Origin: Rhodococcus rhodnii
GTDB lineage: Bacteria > Actinomycetota > Actinomycetes > Mycobacteriales > Pseudonocardiaceae
Reading direction: 5' to 3'
DNA length: 64,000 nucleotides
Assembly: GCA_000720375.1 (NCBI GenBank)
Contig: JOAA01000023.1
Coordinates: 1 to 64,000, forward strand
Shown here: positions 40,580 to 48,962 of the stretch, piece after piece
How positions within the stretch are numbered: the first letter of the stretch is position 1
Layout of the letters: the number at the start of each line of letters is the position of its first letter
Made by a program: the position numbers and the translations under genes
Notes under the pieces: model-generated
The model's database searches: none
What the model was told of the DNA's origin: nothing
What the model saw: only the letters and a program-made list of their open reading frames with translations

Positions 40580-43522
40580 ATGACGGCAGTCGACGAGCCC
40601 ACCACCGCCGTGCGCACAGTCACGGCGAGCATCGACGGCCAATCTGTCACCGTGCCCGAGGGAACCAGCATCTACGACGCGGCCAAGCAGGTCGGCGTGG
40701 ACATCCCGGTCCTCTGTCACAACGAACGCTATGACCCCGTCGGCGTCTGCCGCATGTGCGTCGTGGACACGGGCGGGCGCGTCTTCGCCGCCGCGTGTGT
40801 GCGGCCGTGCGAAGACGGCATGGAGGTCAAGACCGACACGCCTGAGCTGGAGCGCAACCGCGCCACGCTCACCGAACTGTTGCTGTCCGACCAGCCCGAC
40901 CGTGCCGAGGACCCCAAGCAGACCACGACCGGCGACAACCTCCTGCTGGAGCTGGCCGACCGGTTCGACGTGGCCAAGGAGACGACCGATCTGCCATGCG
41001 GCTCGGGTCGCGGCATCGACACGTCCAACCCGGTCATCAACGTCAACCACGACGCGTGCATCCTGTGCGACCGCTGCGTACGGGCCTGTGACGACATCCA
41101 GGGCAACGACGTGATCGGCCGGTCCGGCAAGGGCTACTCGACCACGATCGCCTTCGACTTCAACGACCCGATGGGCCAGAGCTCCTGCGTGACGTGCGGT
41201 GAGTGCGTGCAGGCCTGCCCGACCGGTGCGCTGACCAACAAGCCGATCAACCTCATCCCGATCCAGCCACGCGAGCAACTCGACGCGGTCGACAGCGTCT
41301 GCCCGTACTGCGGCGTCGGATGCGCGCTGACCTACTACGTGGACCGCGAGCGCGGCGCGATCTCGTTCGCCGAGGGCCGTGACCAGCCGGGCTCGAAGAG
41401 CCGGCTGTGCGTCAAAGGCCGGTACGGCTGGGATTACGCGGCCTCGCCGCAGCGGCTCACCGTTCCGTTGATCCGCCGCGAGGAGTCGTACCCCAAGGGC
41501 GCCTTGTCTGCGGACGTGCGCGGTGACTCGTACAACGACCGCGGCCGGGCCGGTAACGGCGGCGGGCGCAGCGGCGGCAAGAAAGGCCGGGACGGCAAGC
41601 GCAAGCCCGGCGGCCTGGTCGACTACGACGAGGTGATGCCACACTTCCGCGAGGCCACCTGGGAAGAAGCCCTCGATCTGGTTGCCCGGCGGCTCAAGGA
41701 GATCCACGCCGAACAAGGGCCCGGCGCGATCGCCGGATTCGGCTCGGCGAAGTGCTCCAACGAAGAGGCGTACCTCTTCCAGAAGCTGATCAGGGCCGGG
41801 TTCGGCACCAACAACGTCGACCACTGCACGCGGTTGTGTCACGCGTCGTCGGTCGCGGCGCTGTTCGAGGGCGTCGGTTCCGGTGCCGTGTCGACGACTT
41901 ACGGCGACGTGGCCAACGCGGACGTCGTGATCATCACCGGGTCCAACCCGACCGCGAACCACCCGGTCGCCAGCTCGTTCTTCAAGCAGGCCCGCAGGCG
42001 CGGCACGAAGATCGTCTACGTCGACCCGCGCGCCAGCACGGTCGCCGAGCACGCCGACTACCACTGCCAGGTCAAGCCGGGCACGGACGTGGCGTTCTAC
42101 AACTCGATCATGCACGAGGTGATCCGGCTCGGCCTGATCGACCGGGACTTCATCCGCGAGCGTGTCTCCAACTACGACGAGCTGGCGCGCACGGTCGCGG
42201 ACTACCCGCCGGAGCGGGCCGCGCAGATCACCGGCGTGGACGCGGACCTGATCCGTACGGTCGCCAAGGAGTGGGGCGAGGCAGGCGCCGGCGTCATCTA
42301 CTGGGGCATGGGAATTTCCCAGCACACCACCGGAACCGACAACGCGCGCTGCCTGATCGCGCTGTGCTCGATCACCGGCAACGTCGGCCGCCCCGGCACC
42401 GGCCTGCACCCGCTGCGCGGCCAGAACAACGTGCAGGGCGCGTCGGACGCGGGCCTGATCCCGATGTTCTACCCGGACTACCAAGGCGTGGACCGTGACG
42501 CGACACGCAAGCGGTTCGAGGAGGCGTGGGGCACGCAGCTCGACCCGAACCGTGGCTTGACGGTCACCGAGATCATCGGCTCGGTGCTCAAGCCGGGCGG
42601 CGTGCGCGGGATGTACATGCTAGGCGAGAACCCGTTCCTGTCCGACCCGAACATCAACAAGGTCCGCAAAGCCCTGGCAGCACTGGACTTCCTGGTCGTG
42701 CAGGACATCTTCCTGACCGAGACGGCCGAGTTCGCCGACGTGATCCTGCCCGCCTCTTCGTATCTGGAGAAGGAAGGCAGCTACACCAACACCGACCGGC
42801 GCGTGCAGCTCGGCCGTAAGGTGATGGACCCGCCGGGCCAGGCACGGGTGGACTGGGAGATCGTCCAGGACATCGCCCAGCGCATCGGCCTGGACTGGAC
42901 CTACTCGTCGCCCAGCGAGATCTTCGACGAGATGGTCGCGTTGATGCCGTCGTACAAGAACCTGCGGCACGACAACCTCGGCCTGTCCGGGAAGCTCTAC
43001 CCCAACGAGGACCCGGAGCACTCGGACGGAACCGTTGTGCTGTTCGACGAGCGGTTCAACACCGACGACGGCCTCGCGCACCTCGTGCCCGCGCAATGGT
43101 TGCCCGCCAAGGAACTTCCGGACGCGGAGTACCCGCTTGTGTTGAACACCGGGCGATTGCTGGAGCACTGGCATACCGGATCGATGACCCGAAGGTCGTT
43201 CGCGCTGGACACGATCTCGCCGATCCCCGAGGTGTACATGCACCCGAAGGACGCGGCCGATCGCGGTCTGGCGCACGGCGAGCGGGTCCGGGTGCGCTCG
43301 CGGCGCGGTGAGATCGAGCTGCAGGTCCGGATCTCGCACCGGGAACAGCTGGGCAACTGCTTCATCCCGTTCCACTTCCGGGAAGCCGCGGCGAACCTGC
43401 TGACCATCGACGAGATCGACCCGTACGGCAAGATCCCGGAGTTCAAGTTCTGTGCCGTGCAAGTCGAGGCGTTGGGCGCCGCGCACGCGGAGGCCGTCGA
43501 AGCGGTGGGAGTCGCGGAATGA
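40580..43522 (+). CDS. NAD-dependent formate dehydrogenase alpha subunit (molybdopterin/tungstopterin, FdsA/FdhF-like)
   Basis: This is a 980-aa catalytic subunit. The N-terminal domain binds [2Fe-2S] (CHNERYDPVGVCRMC) and further clusters (CILCDRCVRACDD, CVTCGECVQACPTG). The catalytic part begins CPYCGVGCALTYYV and ends its cluster with RLCVKGRYG. The metal-ligand position is Cys420 in HCTRLCHASS, followed by His421, as in formate dehydrogenases. A Gly/Lys/Arg-rich insert (about residues 314-344) sits between the cluster and the catalytic core and is unusual. CGGAGG precedes the ATG at 40580. It is coupled by ATGA to the fused NuoEF gene, which should pass electrons to NAD+. Confidence 0.93.
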   Translation: MTAVDEPTTAVRTVTASIDGQSVTVPEGTSIYDAAKQVGVDIPVLCHNERYDPVGVCRMCVVDTGGRVFAAACVRPCEDGMEVKTDTPELERNRATLTELLLSDQPDRAEDPKQTTTGDNLLLELADRFDVAKETTDLPCGSGRGIDTSNPVINVNHDACILCDRCVRACDDIQGNDVIGRSGKGYSTTIAFDFNDPMGQSSCVTCGECVQACPTGALTNKPINLIPIQPREQLDAVDSVCPYCGVGCALTYYVDRERGAISFAEGRDQPGSKSRLCVKGRYGWDYAASPQRLTVPLIRREESYPKGALSADVRGDSYNDRGRAGNGGGRSGGKKGRDGKRKPGGLVDYDEVMPHFREATWEEALDLVARRLKEIHAEQGPGAIAGFGSAKCSNEEAYLFQKLIRAGFGTNNVDHCTRLCHASSVAALFEGVGSGAVSTTYGDVANADVVIITGSNPTANHPVASSFFKQARRRGTKIVYVDPRASTVAEHADYHCQVKPGTDVAFYNSIMHEVIRLGLIDRDFIRERVSNYDELARTVADYPPERAAQITGVDADLIRTVAKEWGEAGAGVIYWGMGISQHTTGTDNARCLIALCSITGNVGRPGTGLHPLRGQNNVQGASDAGLIPMFYPDYQGVDRDATRKRFEEAWGTQLDPNRGLTVTEIIGSVLKPGGVRGMYMLGENPFLSDPNINKVRKALAALDFLVVQDIFLTETAEFADVILPASSYLEKEGSYTNTDRRVQLGRKVMDPPGQARVDWEIVQDIAQRIGLDWTYSSPSEIFDEMVALMPSYKNLRHDNLGLSGKLYPNEDPEHSDGTVVLFDERFNTDDGLAHLVPAQWLPAKELPDAEYPLVLNTGRLLEHWHTGSMTRRSFALDTISPIPEVYMHPKDAADRGLAHGERVRVRSRRGEIELQVRISHREQLGNCFIPFHFREAAANLLTIDEIDPYGKIPEFKFCAVQVEALGAAHAEAVEAVGVAE

Positions 43523-45249
43523 CGATCAGTCCTGAGCGGGTCCCGGGTGTCGAGGCGCGGGCGGGCAAGTTCCCCGGGCCGTCGCTGATCCCGGCCCTCA
43601 ACGCGATCCAGGCCCGGCTGGGCTGGCTGCCTCGCGAGGAACTTGAGGAACTGGCCCGCGAGGTGCGCAGGCCACGCTACGAGATCGAGGGCCTGATCTC
43701 GTTCTACCCGCACTTTCGCACCACGCCGCCGAAGAAGGTCCAGCTGAGCGTCTGCCACGACCTGTCGTGCTGGCTGCGTTCCGGCGACGACCGGATCGCC
43801 GAGATCAAGGCGAAGTACGGCGAGGACACCGACGTGGAGCTGAACGAGGTGTCCTGTCTCGGCCGCTGCGACGTCGCTCCGGCCGCCGCGGTCAACGAGC
43901 ATCCGACGCCGGTGTCCGAAGTGGACAACTTGGTCACGTCGGCTCGTGCCGAGGGTGTCGGGCACGCGTCGGCCTCGCGGCGGGCCGAGCCGTGGCCGAA
44001 CGACCCGTACCCGGCCGGATCCGGTGTCGCGGACCGGTACAAGTCCCTGCGGGCGTTCCTGGCCGGTGAGGTCAGCGCCGAGTCCATTGTGGCCACACTG
44101 AAGGACTCCGGGCTGCGCGGAATGGGCGGCGCGGGCTTCCCGACCGGGCAGAAGTGGGGCCTGGTCGCGGCCGCCCAGCCGGGCACGGTGAAGTACGCGA
44201 TCTGCAACGCCGACGAGTCCGAGCCGGGCACGTTCAAGGACCGCCAGATCCTCGCCGACCAGCCGCACCTGGTGCTGGAAGGCCTGCTGCTCGGGATGGC
44301 CGTGGTCGGCGCCGAGGAAGGCTGGGTCTTCATCCGGCACGAGTACGGGCCGGAAGAACACGTGCTGCGCGAGGAGATCGCCGCGTTGCGCGAGGCCGGT
44401 GTGATCGGCGCGGACGCCTGCGGCAGCGGCAAGCGGCTGCAGCTGGACATCTTCGTCTCCCCCGGCGGCTACATCCTCGGCGAGGAAACGGCCCTGCTGG
44501 AGTGCATGGAAGGCCACCGCGGCGAGCCGCGCAACAAGCCGCCGTTCCCCGGCAACTACGGTCTGCACGGCAGGCCGACGTTGATCAACTCGGTGGAGAC
44601 CTTCGCCGATGTGCCGGTGATCCTGCAGCGGGGCGCCGAGTGGTGGGGTGAGCAGGGCATCGGCGAGTCGGTCGGCTGGAAGTTCTTCGCCGTGTCCGGG
44701 CATGTGCAGAACCCCGGCGTGTACTGCGTTCCGATGGGCACGACCGTCCGCGAGCTGATCGACACCGCCGGTGGCGTGCTGGACGGTGCCGAGGTCGGTG
44801 CGGTGCAGCCCGGTGGGGCATCGTCCAACTTCATCGGACCGGACCAGCTTGATCTTCAGTTGGACTTCGGCACCTTGGCCAAGGCAGGCACGATGCTCGG
44901 CTCGGGCGCGCTCGTGGTTCTGGCCGAGGGCACGGATTTGCTGGCCGCGTCGACGAACGTGTTGCGGTTCTTCCGAAACGAGTCGTGTGGCAAGTGCGTG
45001 CCGTGCCGGGTCGGATCGACCAAGGCGCACACGCTGCTGCGTGGCGTGCTGGACTCGGGGTCCACTCTGGACGAAGCGCAGCGCGGGAAGATCCTGCAGC
45101 TGGAGGAGGCCATGCGGAAGACCTCCATCTGCGGCCTCGGCCAGGTGGCGCTCGGCCCGGTGGTCTCGGTGCTGGGCTTGGACAAGGGCGCGGCGGCGGC
45201 ACGTCCGCAGCCACGGCCGGGAGGATCGAAGGAACAGCCGGGACGTTGA
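43519..45249 (+). CDS. Fused NuoE-NuoF-type diaphorase subunit (formate dehydrogenase beta/gamma)
   Basis: This 576-aa protein joins a NuoE/FdsG-like [2Fe-2S] domain (about residues 20-150: VCHDLSCWL and SCLGRCDVAP supply the four Cys) to a NuoF/FdsB flavoprotein (about 165-560). The latter shows the FMN/NADH site GMGGAGFPTGQKW, CNADESEPGTFKDR, GAYICGEE-like YILGEETALLECMEG, and the [4Fe-4S] ligands ESCGKCVPCRVG with the later CGLG. It would accept electrons from the dehydrogenase alpha subunit and reduce NAD+. Overlaps are 4 bp on both sides (ATGA before, TTGA after), so expression with FDH and MoeA is tightly coupled. Confidence 0.93.
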   Translation: MTISPERVPGVEARAGKFPGPSLIPALNAIQARLGWLPREELEELAREVRRPRYEIEGLISFYPHFRTTPPKKVQLSVCHDLSCWLRSGDDRIAEIKAKYGEDTDVELNEVSCLGRCDVAPAAAVNEHPTPVSEVDNLVTSARAEGVGHASASRRAEPWPNDPYPAGSGVADRYKSLRAFLAGEVSAESIVATLKDSGLRGMGGAGFPTGQKWGLVAAAQPGTVKYAICNADESEPGTFKDRQILADQPHLVLEGLLLGMAVVGAEEGWVFIRHEYGPEEHVLREEIAALREAGVIGADACGSGKRLQLDIFVSPGGYILGEETALLECMEGHRGEPRNKPPFPGNYGLHGRPTLINSVETFADVPVILQRGAEWWGEQGIGESVGWKFFAVSGHVQNPGVYCVPMGTTVRELIDTAGGVLDGAEVGAVQPGGASSNFIGPDQLDLQLDFGTLAKAGTMLGSGALVVLAEGTDLLAASTNVLRFFRNESCGKCVPCRVGSTKAHTLLRGVLDSGSTLDEAQRGKILQLEEAMRKTSICGLGQVALGPVVSVLGLDKGAAAARPQPRPGGSKEQPGR

Positions 45250-46466
45250 GCGGACGCGAATTCTTCACCACCCGCACGGTCGCCGAGGCACTGGCGGGTT
45301 TCCGTCCAGCTCATCGCACAGGAGTCGAAGAGGTACCGTTGTCGGCGGCGCTGCACCGTGTGCCGGCCGCCGACGTCCTGTCACCGCAGGCGTTGCCGGG
45401 TTTCGCCAAGTCCACTGTGGATGGCTTCGCGGTCAGGGCGGCCGACACGTACGGCGCGTCGGACGGCCTGCCGTCCTATCTGGACCTGCTTGGCGCGGTC
45501 CGGATGGGCGTGGCGCCAACGGTTTCGGTCAAACCCGGTGGCTGCGTCGCGATGCCGACCGGCGGCGTGATCCCGGATGGCGCCGACGCGGTTGTGATGG
45601 TCGAGTACACCGCCGAGACCATGCCCGGGACCATCGAGGTCACGCGGCCGGTGGCGCCGGGCGGTGGCATCGTCCGTGCCGACGACGACGTGGCCGCTGG
45701 AGCCCCGCTCGTCACCGGCGGACGTCCGTTGCGAGCGCCTGACCTGGGCCTTCTCGCCGCAGCCGGGGTCACGTCGGTCGCCGTGCACGCCCGGCCGCGG
45801 GTGGCGATCATCTCCACCGGGGACGAGGTCGTACCGCCGGAGACCACAGAACTGGCCGCCGGCCAGGTCCGGGATGCCACGGCGTCCGCGCTGGCCGGGC
45901 TGGTGATCGAGGCAGGCGGCGAGCCGGTGATCGCGGGCATCGTGTCGGACGAACCCGGTGCGCTGAAGGAGAAACTGACCGAGGTCCTGGCCTCGTCCGA
46001 CCTGGTGGTCGTCTCCGCTGGGTCGTCTGTGGGGGCGCGGGACGAGACCGCGGGCGCGGTGGCTGCCGTGGGTGAGGTGTGGTGTCACGGGCTGGCCATC
46101 AAACCCGGCAAGCCGACCTTGCTCGCCGAAAGCAACGGGGTGCCGTTGATCGGCCTGCCGGGCAATCCGTTGTCCGCGTTGGTCGTGTTCGGGCAGATCG
46201 GGATCCCGCTGCTGTGGCGGATCAGCGGCTGCCTGACTCCGCCCGCGCGGCCGAATGTCCGTGCCCGGTTGTCGCGTGATCTGGCGTCCGCGGCCGGACG
46301 GCTGGACGTCATCCAGGTCAAGGTCACCGACGGCGTGGCCGAGCCGCTGTTCGGGCCGTCCGCGCTGCTGTCCGTGCTCACCCGGGCGGACGGCTACGTG
46401 ATCATTCCCGAACCGGCGACCGGCCTGGACGCCGGGATCGACGTGGATGTCACGCTGTACCCATGA
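45246..46466 (+). CDS. moeA: Molybdopterin molybdenumtransferase MoeA
   Basis: This is a 406-aa MoeA/gephyrin-E-type enzyme that inserts molybdate or tungstate into adenylylated molybdopterin. Visible family parts: STVDGFAVRAADT near the N-terminus, MPTGGVIPDGADAVVMVEYT, the domain-III signature ISTGDEVVPP, VVSAGSSVGARDET, GKPTLLAESNGVPLIGLPGNPLSALV, and a C-terminal beta domain. The TTG start at 45246 overlaps the preceding stop (TTGA) and gives MSGREFFTTRTVAEAL; no other start fits as well. A second MoeA follows directly, so the two may be specialised for different metals. Confidence 0.93.
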   Translation: MSGREFFTTRTVAEALAGFRPAHRTGVEEVPLSAALHRVPAADVLSPQALPGFAKSTVDGFAVRAADTYGASDGLPSYLDLLGAVRMGVAPTVSVKPGGCVAMPTGGVIPDGADAVVMVEYTAETMPGTIEVTRPVAPGGGIVRADDDVAAGAPLVTGGRPLRAPDLGLLAAAGVTSVAVHARPRVAIISTGDEVVPPETTELAAGQVRDATASALAGLVIEAGGEPVIAGIVSDEPGALKEKLTEVLASSDLVVVSAGSSVGARDETAGAVAAVGEVWCHGLAIKPGKPTLLAESNGVPLIGLPGNPLSALVVFGQIGIPLLWRISGCLTPPARPNVRARLSRDLASAAGRLDVIQVKVTDGVAEPLFGPSALLSVLTRADGYVIIPEPATGLDAGIDVDVTLYP

Positions 46467-48370
46467 ACAGCCCATTCGTCTCCGACGTCCCCGCCGCCGA
46501 GGCCCACACCGCCTGGCGGGAGGCACGCGCGGCCGCGGGATGCCCGGCGCGCGTGGAGACGATCCGTGTGCCCGTCGGTGAGGCCGTCGGCCGCGTGACG
46601 GCGGCGCCGGTGTGGGCCCAACGCTCCTCCCCGGCCTTTGACTCGTCCGCCATGGACGGCATCGCGGTCCGGGCGTCCGACACGGTGGGCGCGTCGGAGA
46701 CAACACCTGTCGTCGTGACGGACTTCGAGGTCGTCGACACCGGCGATCCGCTCCCGCCGGGCTATGACGCGGTTGTCATGCGCGAACACGTGCACCGGAC
46801 GCCCGAAGGCGCCGAGCTGCATGCTGCTGTGCCGCCGTATCAGCACGTCCGGTCCATCGGCGAGGACATCAGCGCGGCGGAACTGCTGTTGCCGGAAGGC
46901 CATCGGCTGCGCCCGGTCGACGTCGCCGCCTGCGCCGCTGCCGGAGCGGTCGAGCTAGCGGTCCGCCGCGCGCCAGTCGTCGTGATCATCCCGACCGGGG
47001 ACGAGATCCGCCCGATCGGATCCGAGCTGCGGCCCGGCGAAATCCTCGACACCAACTCGTTGATGCTCGCCGCGCAGGCCCGCGAGGCCGGGTGCGAGGC
47101 GCGGGTGACGGACATCGTCGTGGACGACCCGGAAGCCATCACCACCGCATTGCGTGCTGCCGCCGAGGACGCCGACCTGGTCATGTTGATCGCCGGCTCC
47201 AGCGCAGGCCGCGACGACTACACCGCGCGCGTCGTCTCCAGCGCCGGATCCGTTGCGGTACATGGAGTTGCCGTACGCCCCGGGCACCCGGTCGTGCTCG
47301 GCACGGCCAAAGGCGACCCGGCGACGCCAGTTCTCGGTGTGCCCGGCTATCCGGTGTCGGCGGCGTTGACGTTCGACATCTTCGCCGCGCCAGTGCTGGC
47401 CGAGCTCGAAGGCGCCGCGCCACGCGAGCGGCCGTCCACGACCGCCCGGCTGGCCCGCAAACTCCCGTCCGCCTTCGGAATGGACGACTGGGTACGCGTC
47501 CGCCTCGGCCGTGTCCAGGACCAGGTCGTCGCCACTCCGCTGCCGCGTGGCGCGGGGGTGCTCACCTCGCTCGTCCGGGCTGACGGCTTGCTTGTCGTGC
47601 CCGCCGGAGTCGAGGGCCATCACGCCGGATCCGAAGTCCGCGTGGAACTGCTGCGCGGGCTGAGCGAGATCAACCGGACGATCGTGGCGATCGGCTCGCA
47701 CGACCTCGTGCTGGACCTCGCGGCGTCCGCACTGCGCGCCGCCGACCCGCTGATCACCCTCGCATCCTCGAACGTCGGCTCGCTCGGCGGACTCGTCGCG
47801 TTGCGCGATGGCCTGTGCCACATCGCCGGTTCGCATCTGCTCGACCCGGCAACGGGCGAGTACACACTGCCCTATGTGGACAAACTGCTTGGTGACGGTA
47901 TCGCGGTGATCCGCCTCGTCCACCGCGACCAAGGCCTCATCGTGGCGCCGGGAAACCCCTTGAACCTCAAGGGAATCGACGACCTCACGCAGCAAGATCT
48001 GCGGTACGTCAACCGTCAACGCGGCGCCGGAACGCGGGCACTGTTGGACTACGAGCTCAATCAGCGAGGCATCGACCCGTCCACGATTCCGGGGTACGCA
48101 CGCGAAGAGCACACCCACCTGGCCGTAGCGGCCGCTGTGGCTGCCGGACGTGCCGACACCGGTATGGGCATTCTGGCCGCGGCACGTGCTTTCGGCTTGG
48201 ATTTTGTTCCGGTGGCCCAGGAACCGTACGACCTCGTGTTGCGTGCGGACGACATGTCCAACGATTTGCTTGCACCGTTGTGGGATCTGCTGGCGCGCCC
48301 GGAGTTCCAGGCCGAAGTGGAGGCACTCGGCGGGTATTCCTGCGCCGAGACCGGCCGTCGGATCCGCTGA
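46463..48370 (+). CDS. MoeA fused to a periplasmic-binding-protein-like domain
   Basis: This is a 635-aa protein. The first ~400 residues are MoeA-like (FDSSAMDGIAVRASDTVG, LPPGYDAVVMREHV, IIPTGDEIRPIG, LIAGSSAGRDDYTA, VLGVPGYPVSAALTFDIFA). The C-terminal ~220 residues are a PBP-like fold (PF12727 type) resembling ModA-type binding domains: IGSHDLVLDLAASALRAADP, SSNVGSLGGLVALRDGLCHI, RQRGAGTRALLDYELNQRGI and GRADTGMGILAAA. Such fusions are known in archaea and actinomycetes. The extra domain could sense molybdate/tungstate or cofactor. It overlaps the upstream moeA by ATGA and ends the operon 4 bp before the convergent SUKH gene. Confidence 0.92.
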   Translation: MNSPFVSDVPAAEAHTAWREARAAAGCPARVETIRVPVGEAVGRVTAAPVWAQRSSPAFDSSAMDGIAVRASDTVGASETTPVVVTDFEVVDTGDPLPPGYDAVVMREHVHRTPEGAELHAAVPPYQHVRSIGEDISAAELLLPEGHRLRPVDVAACAAAGAVELAVRRAPVVVIIPTGDEIRPIGSELRPGEILDTNSLMLAAQAREAGCEARVTDIVVDDPEAITTALRAAAEDADLVMLIAGSSAGRDDYTARVVSSAGSVAVHGVAVRPGHPVVLGTAKGDPATPVLGVPGYPVSAALTFDIFAAPVLAELEGAAPRERPSTTARLARKLPSAFGMDDWVRVRLGRVQDQVVATPLPRGAGVLTSLVRADGLLVVPAGVEGHHAGSEVRVELLRGLSEINRTIVAIGSHDLVLDLAASALRAADPLITLASSNVGSLGGLVALRDGLCHIAGSHLLDPATGEYTLPYVDKLLGDGIAVIRLVHRDQGLIVAPGNPLNLKGIDDLTQQDLRYVNRQRGAGTRALLDYELNQRGIDPSTIPGYAREEHTHLAVAAAVAAGRADTGMGILAAARAFGLDFVPVAQEPYDLVLRADDMSNDLLAPLWDLLARPEFQAEVEALGGYSCAETGRRIR

Positions 48371-48373
48371 ACC

Positions 48374-48895
48374 CTAGAAAGGCTCGAAGGACCGCTCGGT
48401 CATCTCCCAGCCGAGGATGTTGTCTGTGCCCTGGCTTGTCACGAGTTGGAGCAGCACGGCCGTCATCGACAGTTCGGTTGTCGTCCAGTCGTCGGGGCTG
48501 TCCCTGCTTTGGTAGACCACATGCCATTCGTCGGGATCGGATGTCCGCGGCAACCAGAAAAATGACCCGCCCGCGACGTCGGCGGCGAACGGGATCACTC
48601 CTCCTGGCGCCGGGAACACCTCGTAGAGGTCGTATTCCGCCCGCGACAACCGCGCGACTTCCAGCTTCAGGTCGAACTCATCGACGAAACTCGCCAGCTG
48701 CGCATCGCTCTGGACGGGGTTGTGGATCCGCACGGAGTCACTGAGAACCCCAGCCGGGAACCGGCTCATGAACTGCTTGTAGTCACTGGGGAGCACGGTT
48801 TGCAGCCGACGCTCGACGGTGTCCCAGTCCAGCTCAGGAGACACCGAACCAGCCCAGCCGACAGCCGCCGCGATGCGATCGACGACGTGGTTCAT
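48374..48895 (-). CDS. SUKH (SMI1/KNR4) family immunity protein
   Basis: This 173-aa cytoplasmic protein shows the SMI1/KNR4 pattern: VERRLQTVLPSDYKQFMSRF near the N-terminus (the L-P-x-D-Y-K signature), then VIPFAADVAGGSFFWLP and WHVVYQSRDSPDDWTTTELS. SUKH proteins are the most common immunity proteins of bacterial polymorphic toxins and often neutralise nucleases. It lies immediately downstream of a gene for a secreted protein with a C-terminal DRGH nuclease, which makes it the probable antidote. GGAGGG precedes its ATG. A hairpin between the two genes may set its level relative to the toxin. Confidence 0.9.
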   Translation of the reverse strand: MNHVVDRIAAAVGWAGSVSPELDWDTVERRLQTVLPSDYKQFMSRFPAGVLSDSVRIHNPVQSDAQLASFVDEFDLKLEVARLSRAEYDLYEVFPAPGGVIPFAADVAGGSFFWLPRTSDPDEWHVVYQSRDSPDDWTTTELSMTAVLLQLVTSQGTDNILGWEMTERSFEPF

Positions 48896-48914
48896 GAGAC
48901 CCTCCGCGGAAAGA

Positions 48915-48951
48915 TCACGCCTTGCCGAGAAGCATCGTCGGCAAGGCGTGA
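48915..48951 (-). terminator. Hairpin between toxin and immunity genes
   Basis: TCACGCCTTGCCGA (48915-48928) and TCGGCAAGGCGTGA (48938-48951) form a perfect 14-bp stem with a 9-nt loop. In the direction of transcription it follows the toxin stop codon by 11 nt and is followed by TCTTTCC and then the SUKH ribosome-binding site. It could be an attenuating terminator or an mRNA-stabilising hairpin. Confidence 0.65.
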
Positions 48952-48962
48952 CGACATAAGAC

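Noticed and set aside
42997..45030. Minus-strand frame of 677 codons opposite the NuoEF gene
   Set aside because: No family motifs; the plus-strand product has all NADH, FMN and cluster motifs intact.
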